DNA from: Nocardia donostiensis
GTDB lineage: Bacteria; Actinomycetota; Actinomycetes; Mycobacteriales; Mycobacteriaceae
Length of the DNA: 64,000 nt
NCBI RefSeq assembly: GCF_002081715.1
Contig: NZ_MUKP01000018.1
Location: 39,600-103,599 of the forward strand
Direction of reading: 5' to 3'
Position 1 is the first letter of the stretch. Every line of letters begins with the position of its first letter. Below, piece after piece: positions 8,932 to 15,819 of this stretch. The translations under genes and the position numbers were made by a program. Under the pieces are notes generated by a model, which was not told the DNA's origin, did not search any database, and saw only the letters and a program-made list of their open reading frames with translations.

Positions 8932-9573
8932 TTACACGATACGGCGTGCGGTGACCACGTCGTCGGGGCTCAGCGAGGTGTAGGAAACCGGCTGGCCGGA
9001 CTGGACGGCGTTCAGCAGCTGCCCGTCGCCCGCGTACATGCCGACATGACCGCCACCGTTGGTGATGACGATATCGCCGGGACGCAGGTCCTGGAACGCG
9101 ACGGGCGCGCCGACATGCGACTGTTCGAAGCTGGTGCGCGGCAGTTCGATACCGGCCTGCTTGTAGGCCCACTGGACGAGCCCGGAGCAGTCGAAGTTGT
9201 TCGGGCCTGCGGCACCCCATGAGTACATGGCGCCGACCTTCGTTTTGGCGGCGTCGAGGGCGATATCTGCGGGAGTGTTGTCGAATACTCCGGGCATCAT
9301 CGGGGCGAAGCCGGGAGCGGGGGCGCCGGGAGCGGCAGGCGGGGGAGTCAACGCCTGCTGCAGCTGCTGGTTCAGCTCCTCGACCGGCTGTTCGAATTCG
9401 TCCGGCACTTCGACGTCGAATTTGCCGACACCGGGAATGTCGATGGTGGCCGTAGCTGCCATGGCCGGAATCGCGGGCATGGCCCCGGTCGATGCGGCCA
9501 CAGCGCCCATCATGAGCGCACCTTTGACGGAATTCGGCAAACGAGAATCCCGCTGCAAGCTGTGTTTACCCAC
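8932..9573 (-). CDS. Secreted NlpC/P60 peptidoglycan endopeptidase
   Basis: A 213-residue exported protein. The chosen GTG start at 9573 gives MGKHSLQRDSRL followed by a hydrophobic signal core ending in PAMAATA; longer in-frame starts would put charged sequence before the signal. A Pro/Ala-rich spacer follows. The NlpC/P60 domain is C-terminal, with catalytic Cys in NNFDCSGLVQWAYKQ and His in GGGHVGMYAG. Such C40 enzymes cleave D-Glu-diaminopimelate bonds in stem peptides. The protein is short, like the RipD/RipB class, and lacks a coiled-coil N-domain. A strong hairpin lies in its leader (9603-9649). The S4 protein gene follows 3 bp downstream. Confidence 0.88.
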   Translation of the reverse strand: MGKHSLQRDSRLPNSVKGALMMGAVAASTGAMPAIPAMAATATIDIPGVGKFDVEVPDEFEQPVEELNQQLQQALTPPPAAPGAPAPGFAPMMPGVFDNTPADIALDAAKTKVGAMYSWGAAGPNNFDCSGLVQWAYKQAGIELPRTSFEQSHVGAPVAFQDLRPGDIVITNGGGHVGMYAGDGQLLNAVQSGQPVSYTSLSPDDVVTARRIV

Positions 9574-10107
9574 CGAGCTGCGTCTCCGATCTTCGTGCTC
9601 TCCCGCCGACCGGGTGAGGCTACTACACCTCCGGTTCCCGGCTCGGCGGCCGAGATCCGAGGGGCCCCGACAGCCGATGAAGCGGCGACCAAGTGGCGCC
9701 GCTCCTTCTGACGAAGCGACTGACTCCACTAAGTCACGAGAAGATTACGATGCCGAGGCGATGTTGTCCAGCGCACAGACCTGGGACTTCTGCAGAACTG
9801 CACGTACAGATGCAAAGACAACCGCGAAATAGGCGGGCGCTCGGCTGTTGCCGGATAACGAAACGTGACCGCCCGCAGCCCGCTGCTGTTATCGCGCCGA
9901 GGCCTGCGGAGCCTTGAATTCGCTTGGGGTGCAGGGCGTTAAACTGGGTACCGCTGTCGAAGATCGTCGACAAGAACCATCGCCAGGGGGTAGCGGCGAG
10001 CCCGACCAGCACAGCAAACCGCAAATCAGTACCATGCTCCACGAGCGCACGCTCGCGAGCGGGCCGTCCCGTCCGGCGCGGGAGAACCAGTTGGGATGTG
10101 ATCAACG
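9574..10107. other. Divergent leader/promoter region between the NlpC/P60 gene and secreted protein 1
   Basis: This gap of 534 bases holds the 5' leaders of two divergent genes. On the NlpC side is a 47-nt hairpin (9603-9649). Open frames within it have no recognisable product and no ribosome site; the longest, 123 codons on the minus strand, looks spurious. Confidence 0.6.
9603..9649 (-). promoter_or_regulatory. Long hairpin in the leader of the NlpC/P60 mRNA
   Basis: Arms at 9603-9614 and 9637-9649 pair over 12 bp with one bulge. A further GAGG/CCTC pair sits inside (9616-9619 with 9628-9631). The hairpin ends 30 nt before the GTG start and is not followed by a U-run, so it is not an intrinsic terminator. 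It could be a riboswitch or attenuator element. Cyclic-di-AMP (ydaO) riboswitches precede many actinobacterial cell-wall hydrolases, but only part of that consensus (a GCCGAGCCGGGAACCGG-like segment) is visible here. Confidence 0.45.
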
Positions 10108-10566
10108 ATGGCTGCGACCAACAGAGCCAGCCGTGGCCGCGGTAAACGGCGCATGCGGCGGGCTGGAGTCGTGATCACCGGCTTAGGGGCTGTTGTGTCG
10201 GCGCTGGCTATGGCTGCGCCGAGCGCGATGGCAGTGCCTATCGGTCAGCCCATCGTGTCGATAGGGATGAGCGGTGGTCTCACCGCCAGTATCGGAACCA
10301 ACTGCCGGTATCAGGTGCAGGTGCTGACGAACGACGACGCCGACCCGGTCGTCTTAAGCGATGGGGCGGGCGGCAGATTCGTCCCGAACAACGTCACCGC
10401 CGAACCCGTCGGCCCCAACTACAAGGTGTTCACCACATGGTGGCCCGCCAATACCGGTGATCTCGTCGTCACTGCCTCCCAGTCAGGGCAGGTCGTGAGC
10501 ACGGAGCCGATCAAGGTGGGGCCTGGCATAGATCTCATGGGCGCCGGGTGCATCGTCCTGCGCTGA
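10108..10566 (+). CDS. Small secreted protein, family member 1 of 3
   Basis: A 152-residue protein of unknown function. The N-terminus is basic (RASRGRGKRRMRR), followed by a hydrophobic core and AMAVPIG, a Sec-type signal peptide. The mature part, about 110 residues, looks like an all-beta Ig-like domain: FVPNNVTAEPV, VFTTWWPANTGDLVVTASQSG. Two cysteines at the ends of the domain (GTNCRYQV and GAGCIVLR) could form a disulfide. Two paralogs at 11610 and 12103 share the same plan and the same cysteine positions. No enzyme motif is present; a structural or surface role is possible but not shown. Confidence 0.75.
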   Translation: MAATNRASRGRGKRRMRRAGVVITGLGAVVSALAMAAPSAMAVPIGQPIVSIGMSGGLTASIGTNCRYQVQVLTNDDADPVVLSDGAGGRFVPNNVTAEPVGPNYKVFTTWWPANTGDLVVTASQSGQVVSTEPIKVGPGIDLMGAGCIVLR

Positions 10567-10585
10567 GTGAACGCTGATCACAACG

Positions 10586-10620
10586 GTGCTTCAGGACGCG
10601 CCGCCACGCTCCTGAAGCAC
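10586..10620. terminator. Stem-loop at the convergent end of secreted protein 1 and the coiled-coil gene
   Basis: An 11-bp perfect stem (10586-10596 with 10610-10620) with a 13-nt loop. It lies 20 bp past the stop of the plus-strand gene and overlaps the last codons of the minus-strand gene. There is no clear T-run, so termination is inferred from position. Confidence 0.5.
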
Positions 10621-10854
10621 CCGCTCCAGCTCATCGATCCGACGCCGCGCGTCCGCGAGTTCGACCTCGAGCTGCCCCAACGACATCACCAGCGGGCCGA
10701 CCGCGAGATCGGCAACCAGCTGTGGGTCGTCGTAGCCGCGCTCGATGGCGATCAGGATGTTGTTACGAATACGGTTGGCGACCACGGCCCCGGCGGGCAC
10801 GTTCCAGGACTCGACGACTTCGGCGGTCGTCGTGGGTTCGGGCTCGACGGACAT
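10591..10854 (-). CDS. Small coiled-coil protein of unknown function
   Basis: An 87-residue acidic protein. The ATG at 10854 has GGGAG five bases upstream; an alternative ATG lies at 10869. The N-terminal half includes AGAVVANRIRNNILIAIERGYDDPQLVADL. The C-terminal half, LGQLEVELADARRRIDELERVLQERG, has a clear heptad pattern and should form a coiled coil, probably mediating oligomerisation. I do not recognise the family. It lies between two secreted-protein genes and converges with the first. A stem-loop overlaps its 3' end. Confidence 0.65.
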   Translation of the reverse strand: MSVEPEPTTTAEVVESWNVPAGAVVANRIRNNILIAIERGYDDPQLVADLAVGPLVMSLGQLEVELADARRRIDELERVLQERGGAS

Positions 10855-11609
10855 GACCACTCCCATCTTCACTGGACATGACCCACTCAGCCTAGAGACC
10901 TCGTACAGTCCTTGTCCCACACGAAACTCCGGGGCTACCCACAGCCGACGGCCTCGAGCACCACCTTTCGGTTCCTGATATCGCCGATAAGGACTCGACA
11001 TGCAACTGGCCGATGGAAACCGGAAGCGAGCGAAATAACTCGTGCTGGTGTAGTGCACTTCGCGGTTGGGAAGATAACATTCCATCGGTCCGACTGCGCA
11101 CCGATCAGTAGCGTCGCGCTGTAACCGACTTCTACTCGAAAGCAACGTATCATCACCGAGCGTTCGCTTCACCCCAAAAAGCCAACTACAAGTTCATTTC
11201 CGAGAACTTATCCCCTAACGAGCAGTCACGAATTATACGACAAGCAACGCGCTCACCCTGCTGATGCAGCCTAATCGTTTTCTCCCTCTTCTTGCGCCCC
11301 AGTCCAGATCAGCGGATGCTCGAATCGTGCGGTCTATTCGACCGCATAGCAGCACCATTGAGGTCCAGGAGGACCAGCAATGTGGACAGCAAGCAGGCCA
11401 AACGCCCACCGAGGCCCATCGTGGGCCTAGTGGGCGTCAGGCAACAGCCTGTCCCGCAAATTGTCGGCGCGGCCTATGCCGGCCCTCCGGCAAGCGGTGC
11501 ATCCACCACTGCTGAATGTCGGCAATGGATTCCACTCGGGATTCGCACATATCGCGCTACCGTGAGAACTTTCCAGCCGCATCCCCCATCCCAAATGGGA
11601 GTAGTTCAC
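10855..11609. other. Non-coding stretch with lower GC
   Basis: A gap of 755 bases between the coiled-coil gene and secreted protein 2. A/T content is visibly higher than in the rest of the window, especially around 11000-11280. No frame has both a ribosome site and a convincing product; the ORFs present are short and compositionally random. It may be decayed sequence or a long leader. Confidence 0.5.
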
Positions 11610-12044
11610 GTGTGGAAAGAAAGAAGAACCAGCAGCCGCGGCCGATTTATGTCACGGGTGCAAATCTCAATGGCAAGTACTGCGGCCATCGCAGCAACTC
11701 TTGTTTTCGCCGCACCTCAGGCCGGGGCAAATGCCACTCTTGTCAACCCGCCTGTCCAAGGCTTGAGCTTCGGGACAAGCTCCAACTTCGGCACAAACTG
11801 CGAATACGAAGTAAGCGCGGCCGTAGACGACCCTGCTACCAAGGTTGTTTTTACCGATTCCCTCGCGGCTAATTTCACCCCGCCTGATCCGATGCCGATG
11901 GGCAACGTTGTCACCACTCGTTGGCGGCCCACTGCTACTGGTTCTCATGTAATTACTGCCACGCAAGGCGGAGCAGCGATATCAGCCCCGATAACAGTCG
12001 GCAGTGGTCTCTCCATATTCGGGATTGCATGCGTAGTTTACTAA
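11610..12044 (+). CDS. Small secreted protein, family member 2 of 3
   Basis: A 144-residue protein. The GTG at 11610 has GGGAG eight bases upstream and yields the same layout as its paralogs: a basic N-terminus (MWKERRTSSRGRFMSR), a signal core ending APQAGANA, then a domain of about 100 residues. An internal ATG at 11649 would shorten the basic part. The domain keeps both cysteines (GTNCEYEV and GIACVVY) and the central pattern FTPPDPMPM...TTRWRPTATGSHVITATQGG seen in members 1 and 3. The function is unknown. Codon usage is looser and GC lower than in neighbouring genes. Confidence 0.75.
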   Translation: MWKERRTSSRGRFMSRVQISMASTAAIAATLVFAAPQAGANATLVNPPVQGLSFGTSSNFGTNCEYEVSAAVDDPATKVVFTDSLAANFTPPDPMPMGNVVTTRWRPTATGSHVITATQGGAAISAPITVGSGLSIFGIACVVY

Positions 12045-12102
12045 TAGGAGGACAAGGACTCGACACGCCGCATCGTACTATCCGACTCAGGAGCGACTCA
12101 CC

Positions 12103-12537
12103 ATGCAGACCGAAAGCAGAAATGGTACGAAACGAGGACATATGCGGCGAGGCAGTGCCCTGGGAGATATCGGAGCCGTCGCCGCAGCCCTCGTTCTGGC
12201 TACACCACAAGCCGGGGCAGCAGCTTCAGCTATCAATGTGGAACAGGGCCTCAGTTTCGGGGCCAAAAACTACGGAACCGGCTGTACATACAAAGTGACA
12301 GCAACCGCGGATCCTGCAGTCCCGGACCCCGTCATATTCGGAGACGAAAAGGGCGGCACTTTTTCCGCAACCTCGGTACCACTCACCGGCAACACCGCCA
12401 GCACCAACTGGACACCTAGAAATACAGGAATGCAATATGTCGGAGCTTATCAAAATACTTTACCGGCACAGCTGCAGACCGTAGATGTCAACACTGGGTT
12501 CCCCATATTCGGCATGTGCGTCGTACTCCCGTGGTAA
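12103..12537 (+). CDS. Small secreted protein, family member 3 of 3
   Basis: A 144-residue protein starting at an ATG nine bases after AGGAG. The N-terminus reads MQTESRNGTKRGHMRRG, then comes a signal core ending ATPQAGAAA. The mature domain has the family plan: GLSFGAKNYGTGCTYKV with the first cysteine, a central FSATSVPLTGNTASTNWTPRNTG, and a C-terminal GFPIFGMCVVLPW with the second. It shares the 'GLSFG' entry with member 2, so those two are the closer pair. The gap to member 2 is 58 bp, so the two may be co-transcribed. No function can be assigned. Confidence 0.75.
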   Translation: MQTESRNGTKRGHMRRGSALGDIGAVAAALVLATPQAGAAASAINVEQGLSFGAKNYGTGCTYKVTATADPAVPDPVIFGDEKGGTFSATSVPLTGNTASTNWTPRNTGMQYVGAYQNTLPAQLQTVDVNTGFPIFGMCVVLPW

Positions 12538-12706
12538 GGAGAACATCGATTCGGTCCACCCCTTACTCACCGTCGCCGCTGCACGGGCGGGCACCGGCAG
12601 TCCAAGTAGCGGTCGCCCGAGGTGATCTCGATGGTTGCCTGCCTCATGGTGGCTGACCAAGCAGCGGGCGTGAAGCGTTGAAGGGCCGAAAACAGCAACC
12701 CATAGC

Positions 12707-12732
12707 GGTATCTAGGACACGTCGTAGATACC
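12707..12732. promoter_or_regulatory. Inverted repeat upstream of the AAA ATPase gene
   Basis: GGTATCTA at 12707-12714 and its complement at 12725-12732 form an 8-bp inverted repeat with a 10-nt spacer, 40 bp before the ATPase start. It could be an operator or an mRNA hairpin. Confidence 0.35.
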
Positions 12733-12771
12733 CTGAGAAAACGCTAGCGGGAGGCGCTACGGTGTCCCGGT

Positions 12772-13953
12772 ATGGACCCAGTGCGCAATCCGTATGCCCC
12801 CGGCGCCGGTCAGCGCCCGCCCGAATTGGCCGGGCGGGACAAACAACTCGGCGCCTTCGATATCGTGCTGGAGCGGATCGCGCGCGGCAGGCCGGAGCGC
12901 AGTGTCATGCTCACCGGGTTGCGGGGCGTGGGGAAAACGGTGCTACTCAATCAGCTTCGGTCGGCAGCGGTATCGCGTGGGTGGGGTACCGGGAAGATCG
13001 AGGCGCGGCCGGATCAGGGTTTGCGTAGGCCGCTGTCGTCGGCGTTGCATATGGCGGCGCGGGCGATCGCGAAGGCACATCGCAATCCGGAACGGGTCGA
13101 CGATTTCCTCGGGATTCTGAAGGCATTCGCGCTGCGGGCGACCGCGGACAAAGGGATGCGCGAGCGCTGGCAGCCGGGTATCGATGTGCCCGCGGTAACC
13201 GGTCGCGCCGATTCCGGTGATATCGAAATCGACCTGGTGGAACTGTTGATGGAGGCCGCGGCCTTGGCTGGTGATATCGGGGTGGGTATCGCGATCTTCA
13301 TCGATGAGATGCAGGACCTCGGCGCGGCGGATGTGTCGGCGATCTGCGGGGCCTGCCATGAGCTGAGCCAGGACACCGCGCCGCTGATCGTGGTCGGTGC
13401 GGGGCTGCCGCATCTGCCCGCAGTGCTCTCGGCGTCCAAAAGCTATTCGGAACGGCTGTTCAGCTATCACCGGATCGACCGGCTAGACCGCGAATCCGCC
13501 GATCAGGCGCTGATCGCCCCGGCCGAACGGGAGGAGGTGAAGTTCACCGGTGAGGCGCTGGATGCGCTGTACCGCAAAGCCGACGGCTACCCGTATTTCG
13601 TGCAGGCCTATGGCAAAGCCACCTGGGATCAGGCGCCGAGCAGCCCGATCACTGCTGAGGACGTCGAAGTGGCCGCACCCGCCGCGGAGGAGGAGCTGGC
13701 CGTCGGTTTCTTCGGCTCCCGCTACGAACGCGCCACCCCGGCCGAACGCGAATACATGCGGGCGATGGCCGACCTCTCCGATATGGACGAGCCGGTGGCG
13801 ACCGCGGCGGTGGCCAAGGAACTGGGACGCAAACCCGCCTCGCTGTCACCCGCCCGCGACGGACTGATCAAAAAGGGACTCATCTACTCGGCCGAACGCG
13901 GCACCATCGGCTTCACGGTCCCGCACTTCGGGCGTTATCTGCGCACTGTGTGA
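12772..13953 (+). CDS. AAA ATPase of the Orc1/Cdc6-like (AAA_16) class
   Basis: A 393-residue ATP-binding protein. Walker A is GLRGVGKTVLL (about residues 48-58) and Walker B is IFIDEMQDL (about 177-185). The N-terminal sequence, with LAGRDKQLGAFDIVLERI, matches the box before the P-loop in Orc/Cdc6-type ATPases. The C-terminal part (PAEREYMRAMADL...VAKELGRKPASLSPARDGLIKKGLI) looks like a winged helix. These stand-alone ATPases are common in actinobacteria, but their cellular role is not established. It is isolated between divergently organised genes. No effector domain (nuclease, TIR, TPR) is fused to it. Confidence 0.8.
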   Translation: MDPVRNPYAPGAGQRPPELAGRDKQLGAFDIVLERIARGRPERSVMLTGLRGVGKTVLLNQLRSAAVSRGWGTGKIEARPDQGLRRPLSSALHMAARAIAKAHRNPERVDDFLGILKAFALRATADKGMRERWQPGIDVPAVTGRADSGDIEIDLVELLMEAAALAGDIGVGIAIFIDEMQDLGAADVSAICGACHELSQDTAPLIVVGAGLPHLPAVLSASKSYSERLFSYHRIDRLDRESADQALIAPAEREEVKFTGEALDALYRKADGYPYFVQAYGKATWDQAPSSPITAEDVEVAAPAAEEELAVGFFGSRYERATPAEREYMRAMADLSDMDEPVATAAVAKELGRKPASLSPARDGLIKKGLIYSAERGTIGFTVPHFGRYLRTV

Positions 13954-14090
13954 TCCGAGTACCATGAGGCTGCAGAACACGTTCGGCTGTGCCGGACAGT
14001 GACGAGGACGCTGACCCAGCAGGGCTCGCCCCGGAGCCGAGGTACGACGGCGGTACGCCGAGCACGCTGTACCAGCGCACCACCGCTCCC

Positions 14091-14561
14091 TCAATTACCG
14101 CGCCCCGCAGCACCGCTGGAACGGCAAAGCCCCTGGTCGGTGCAGGCGCTGCCGAGCGCGTCCCAGGTCTGCGGTCCCACGATGCCGTCCACCCGGATGT
14201 CGTAGTAGCGCTGGAAGTTCCGCACCGCCTGCTGTGTCCGTGAGCCGAACACACCGTCCACCTCGACGGTGCCGTTGCCGTAGTAGTCGCTCACGATCAA
14301 CTGGACGACAGCGACACACACGCCGTCATCGCCTCGTCGCAGTGTCGGCTCCTCGATCAGACAGCCGACGATCACCGACTCGGAGTCGGCTGATTCCGCG
14401 TCGATATCGGCAGGTTCCGCACCGCGGGGTGCGGTAAGAACCAGCCCGCCGTTGCCCGGCGACGCCTGCGCCACCCCGGTCACCGCGCCGAAACCCACCA
14501 CCGCGATCACCATCGCGCGCAGTACGCGCCCAGCCGCTCGTGTTGTCCCTATCCGGTTCAT
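14091..14561 (-). CDS. Secreted peptidoglycan-binding (PG_binding_1) protein
   Basis: A 156-residue exported protein. The start is the ATG at 14561 (MNRIGTTRAAGRVL), with GGCGGGA just upstream. The signal core ends GVAQASPG. After an acidic spacer, residues about 80-140 form one peptidoglycan-binding repeat: GDDGVCVAVVQLIVSDYY, VDGVFGSRTQQAVRNFQRYYDIRVDGIVGPQTWDAL. Four cysteines occur, two flanking the domain. There is no catalytic domain. It lies about 115 bp downstream of the kinase/EmbR operon on the same strand. The kinase carries the same type of domain on its outer side, so the two may sense or occupy the same wall ligand (inference). Confidence 0.8.
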   Translation of the reverse strand: MNRIGTTRAAGRVLRAMVIAVVGFGAVTGVAQASPGNGGLVLTAPRGAEPADIDAESADSESVIVGCLIEEPTLRRGDDGVCVAVVQLIVSDYYGNGTVEVDGVFGSRTQQAVRNFQRYYDIRVDGIVGPQTWDALGSACTDQGLCRSSGAAGRGN

Positions 14562-14676
14562 TCGGTCCCGCCTTCCGTTGGCCACCGGATTCGAACCCAC
14601 TTCGAATCCGTCGCGCCGACGCTAGAAGCCGCCGCCAACGTCTCGGTAACGTTGCTCTCATGCCCGCCGGAGCTGG

Positions 14677-15819
14677 TTACGCGCCGCTCGGCACCATCTC
14701 GGCGCGGCCGACCCGTAGCACGGTCGAACCCAGCCGGATGGTGTCCCCCGGTGCGATCACGACGGGTTCACGGACCCGGCTGTTGTTGACGAACACCCCG
14801 TTGGACGACCCCAGGTCCGCGATCCGCGCCGAGGCGCCGTCGGTTTCGATCCGCGCATGGCTGCGGCTGATCTTCGGATCGGGCAGCTGGATGCCGTTCC
14901 CGACGCCGCGCCCGATCGTCACCCCGGGCGATGTGATCTCGTAATGGTGGCCTTCGGCGGTGACCAGCACTATCGCGCCGGATGTCTCCTGCACTGTGGG
15001 CCGGTCGGCGTCGATCGCGGGGAACCGAACCGGTCGCGGCCCGGCGGGCAGCGGTTCACGGGCGAGGACCCGCTGCTGCAGTTGCCGCAGTTCGGGGACC
15101 GGGTCAAGCCCGTGGCCGCACAACCGGGAAACGATGGCGCGGCATGCTTCCTCGGCCTCATCGGTACGGCCGCACAGATATAGTGCGCTGATCCATCGGA
15201 TCCACACCGATTCCCTGGTCGGCGCGTTATCTGCGAGCACCCGCAATTCACCGATCACCTCGGACGCCCGTCCGCACGCGAGGTCCATATCAATGCGGTC
15301 GATGAGCACCTGCCCACGTTCCTCGTCGAGTTTGGCGACAAAGTTGTCGACGAACCGCGACGGCGGCAAACCGTCCAGTGCCGCGCCGGACCATTCGGCC
15401 AATGCCTGCCGGAACAACCCGGCAGCGCGGGCGTGGTCGCCGGCGTCCTTGGCCAGCACCGCCCGCGCCCTGGTATCGGTGAACCGGTGCAGGTCGCACC
15501 CATCTGCCGGGAGTTCGAGCCGATAGCAACCGTTGTCGGTGCGCAGCAACTCCGCGCTCACTCCGCCCGAACGCAGTGCCGAGCGGATCTCGGCGATCCG
15601 GTTCTGCACGCCCGCACGATAGGTCGATGGCGGTTCGTCCCATATGCGTTTGCCCAGTTGAGCTGGGGAAAGCGCGGTACCGCGGTTGGCGGCGAGGACA
15701 GCGAGGGTGGTGAGCGTCAGCCCGGCCCGGATCGGCAGAACCCGGTCGGCGACCGATAACCGCACCGGCCCCAGCAGCCGGACCTGCACCGTATCGGCGG
15801 TCAGCTCAGCTGCAGGCAT
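14677..15819 (-). CDS. EmbR-like transcription factor: winged helix-BTAD-FHA
   Basis: A 380-residue SARP-family regulator. The ATG at 15819 lies inside the 3' end of the kinase gene (19-bp overlap). Domains: an OmpR-type winged helix (about 1-95; VRLLGPVRLSVADRVLPI, LSPAQLGKRIWDEPPSTYRAGVQNRIAEIR), the BTAD helical domain (about 100-250) and a C-terminal FHA domain (about 280-375; VTIGRGVGNGIQL, ISRSHARIE, SSNGVFVNNSRV). The FHA domain keeps the Gly-Arg, Ser-x-x-His and Asn-Gly residues needed to bind phosphothreonine. In M. tuberculosis, EmbR is phosphorylated by and docks on PknH. Here the kinase is the gene immediately upstream in the same operon, which makes the pairing very likely. Targets are unknown. 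Confidence 0.87.
   Translation of the reverse strand: MPAAELTADTVQVRLLGPVRLSVADRVLPIRAGLTLTTLAVLAANRGTALSPAQLGKRIWDEPPSTYRAGVQNRIAEIRSALRSGGVSAELLRTDNGCYRLELPADGCDLHRFTDTRARAVLAKDAGDHARAAGLFRQALAEWSGAALDGLPPSRFVDNFVAKLDEERGQVLIDRIDMDLACGRASEVIGELRVLADNAPTRESVWIRWISALYLCGRTDEAEEACRAIVSRLCGHGLDPVPELRQLQQRVLAREPLPAGPRPVRFPAIDADRPTVQETSGAIVLVTAEGHHYEITSPGVTIGRGVGNGIQLPDPKISRSHARIETDGASARIADLGSSNGVFVNNSRVREPVVIAPGDTIRLGSTVLRVGRAEMVPSGA

Noticed and set aside
9574..9850. ydaO (cyclic-di-AMP) riboswitch before the NlpC/P60 gene
   Set aside because: A segment like GCCGAGCCGGGAACCGG is present, but the conserved GGGGTGAA and the CCCGTCAGCTAACCTCG-type 3' part were not found. Only a generic hairpin is reported.
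10855..11609. Insertion sequence or prophage remnant in the low-GC gap
   Set aside because: No transposase or integrase fragments, terminal inverted repeats or target duplications were seen.
12772..13953. AAA ATPase as part of a defence system
   Set aside because: No effector domain is fused or adjacent; the neighbours are a secreted-protein gene and a peptidoglycan-binding gene.
14585..14620. tRNA-like T-arm sequence (GGATTCGAACCCA)
   Set aside because: The flanking bases do not form a 5-bp T stem, and no anticodon or acceptor stems could be built. The TTCGAA match is by chance.
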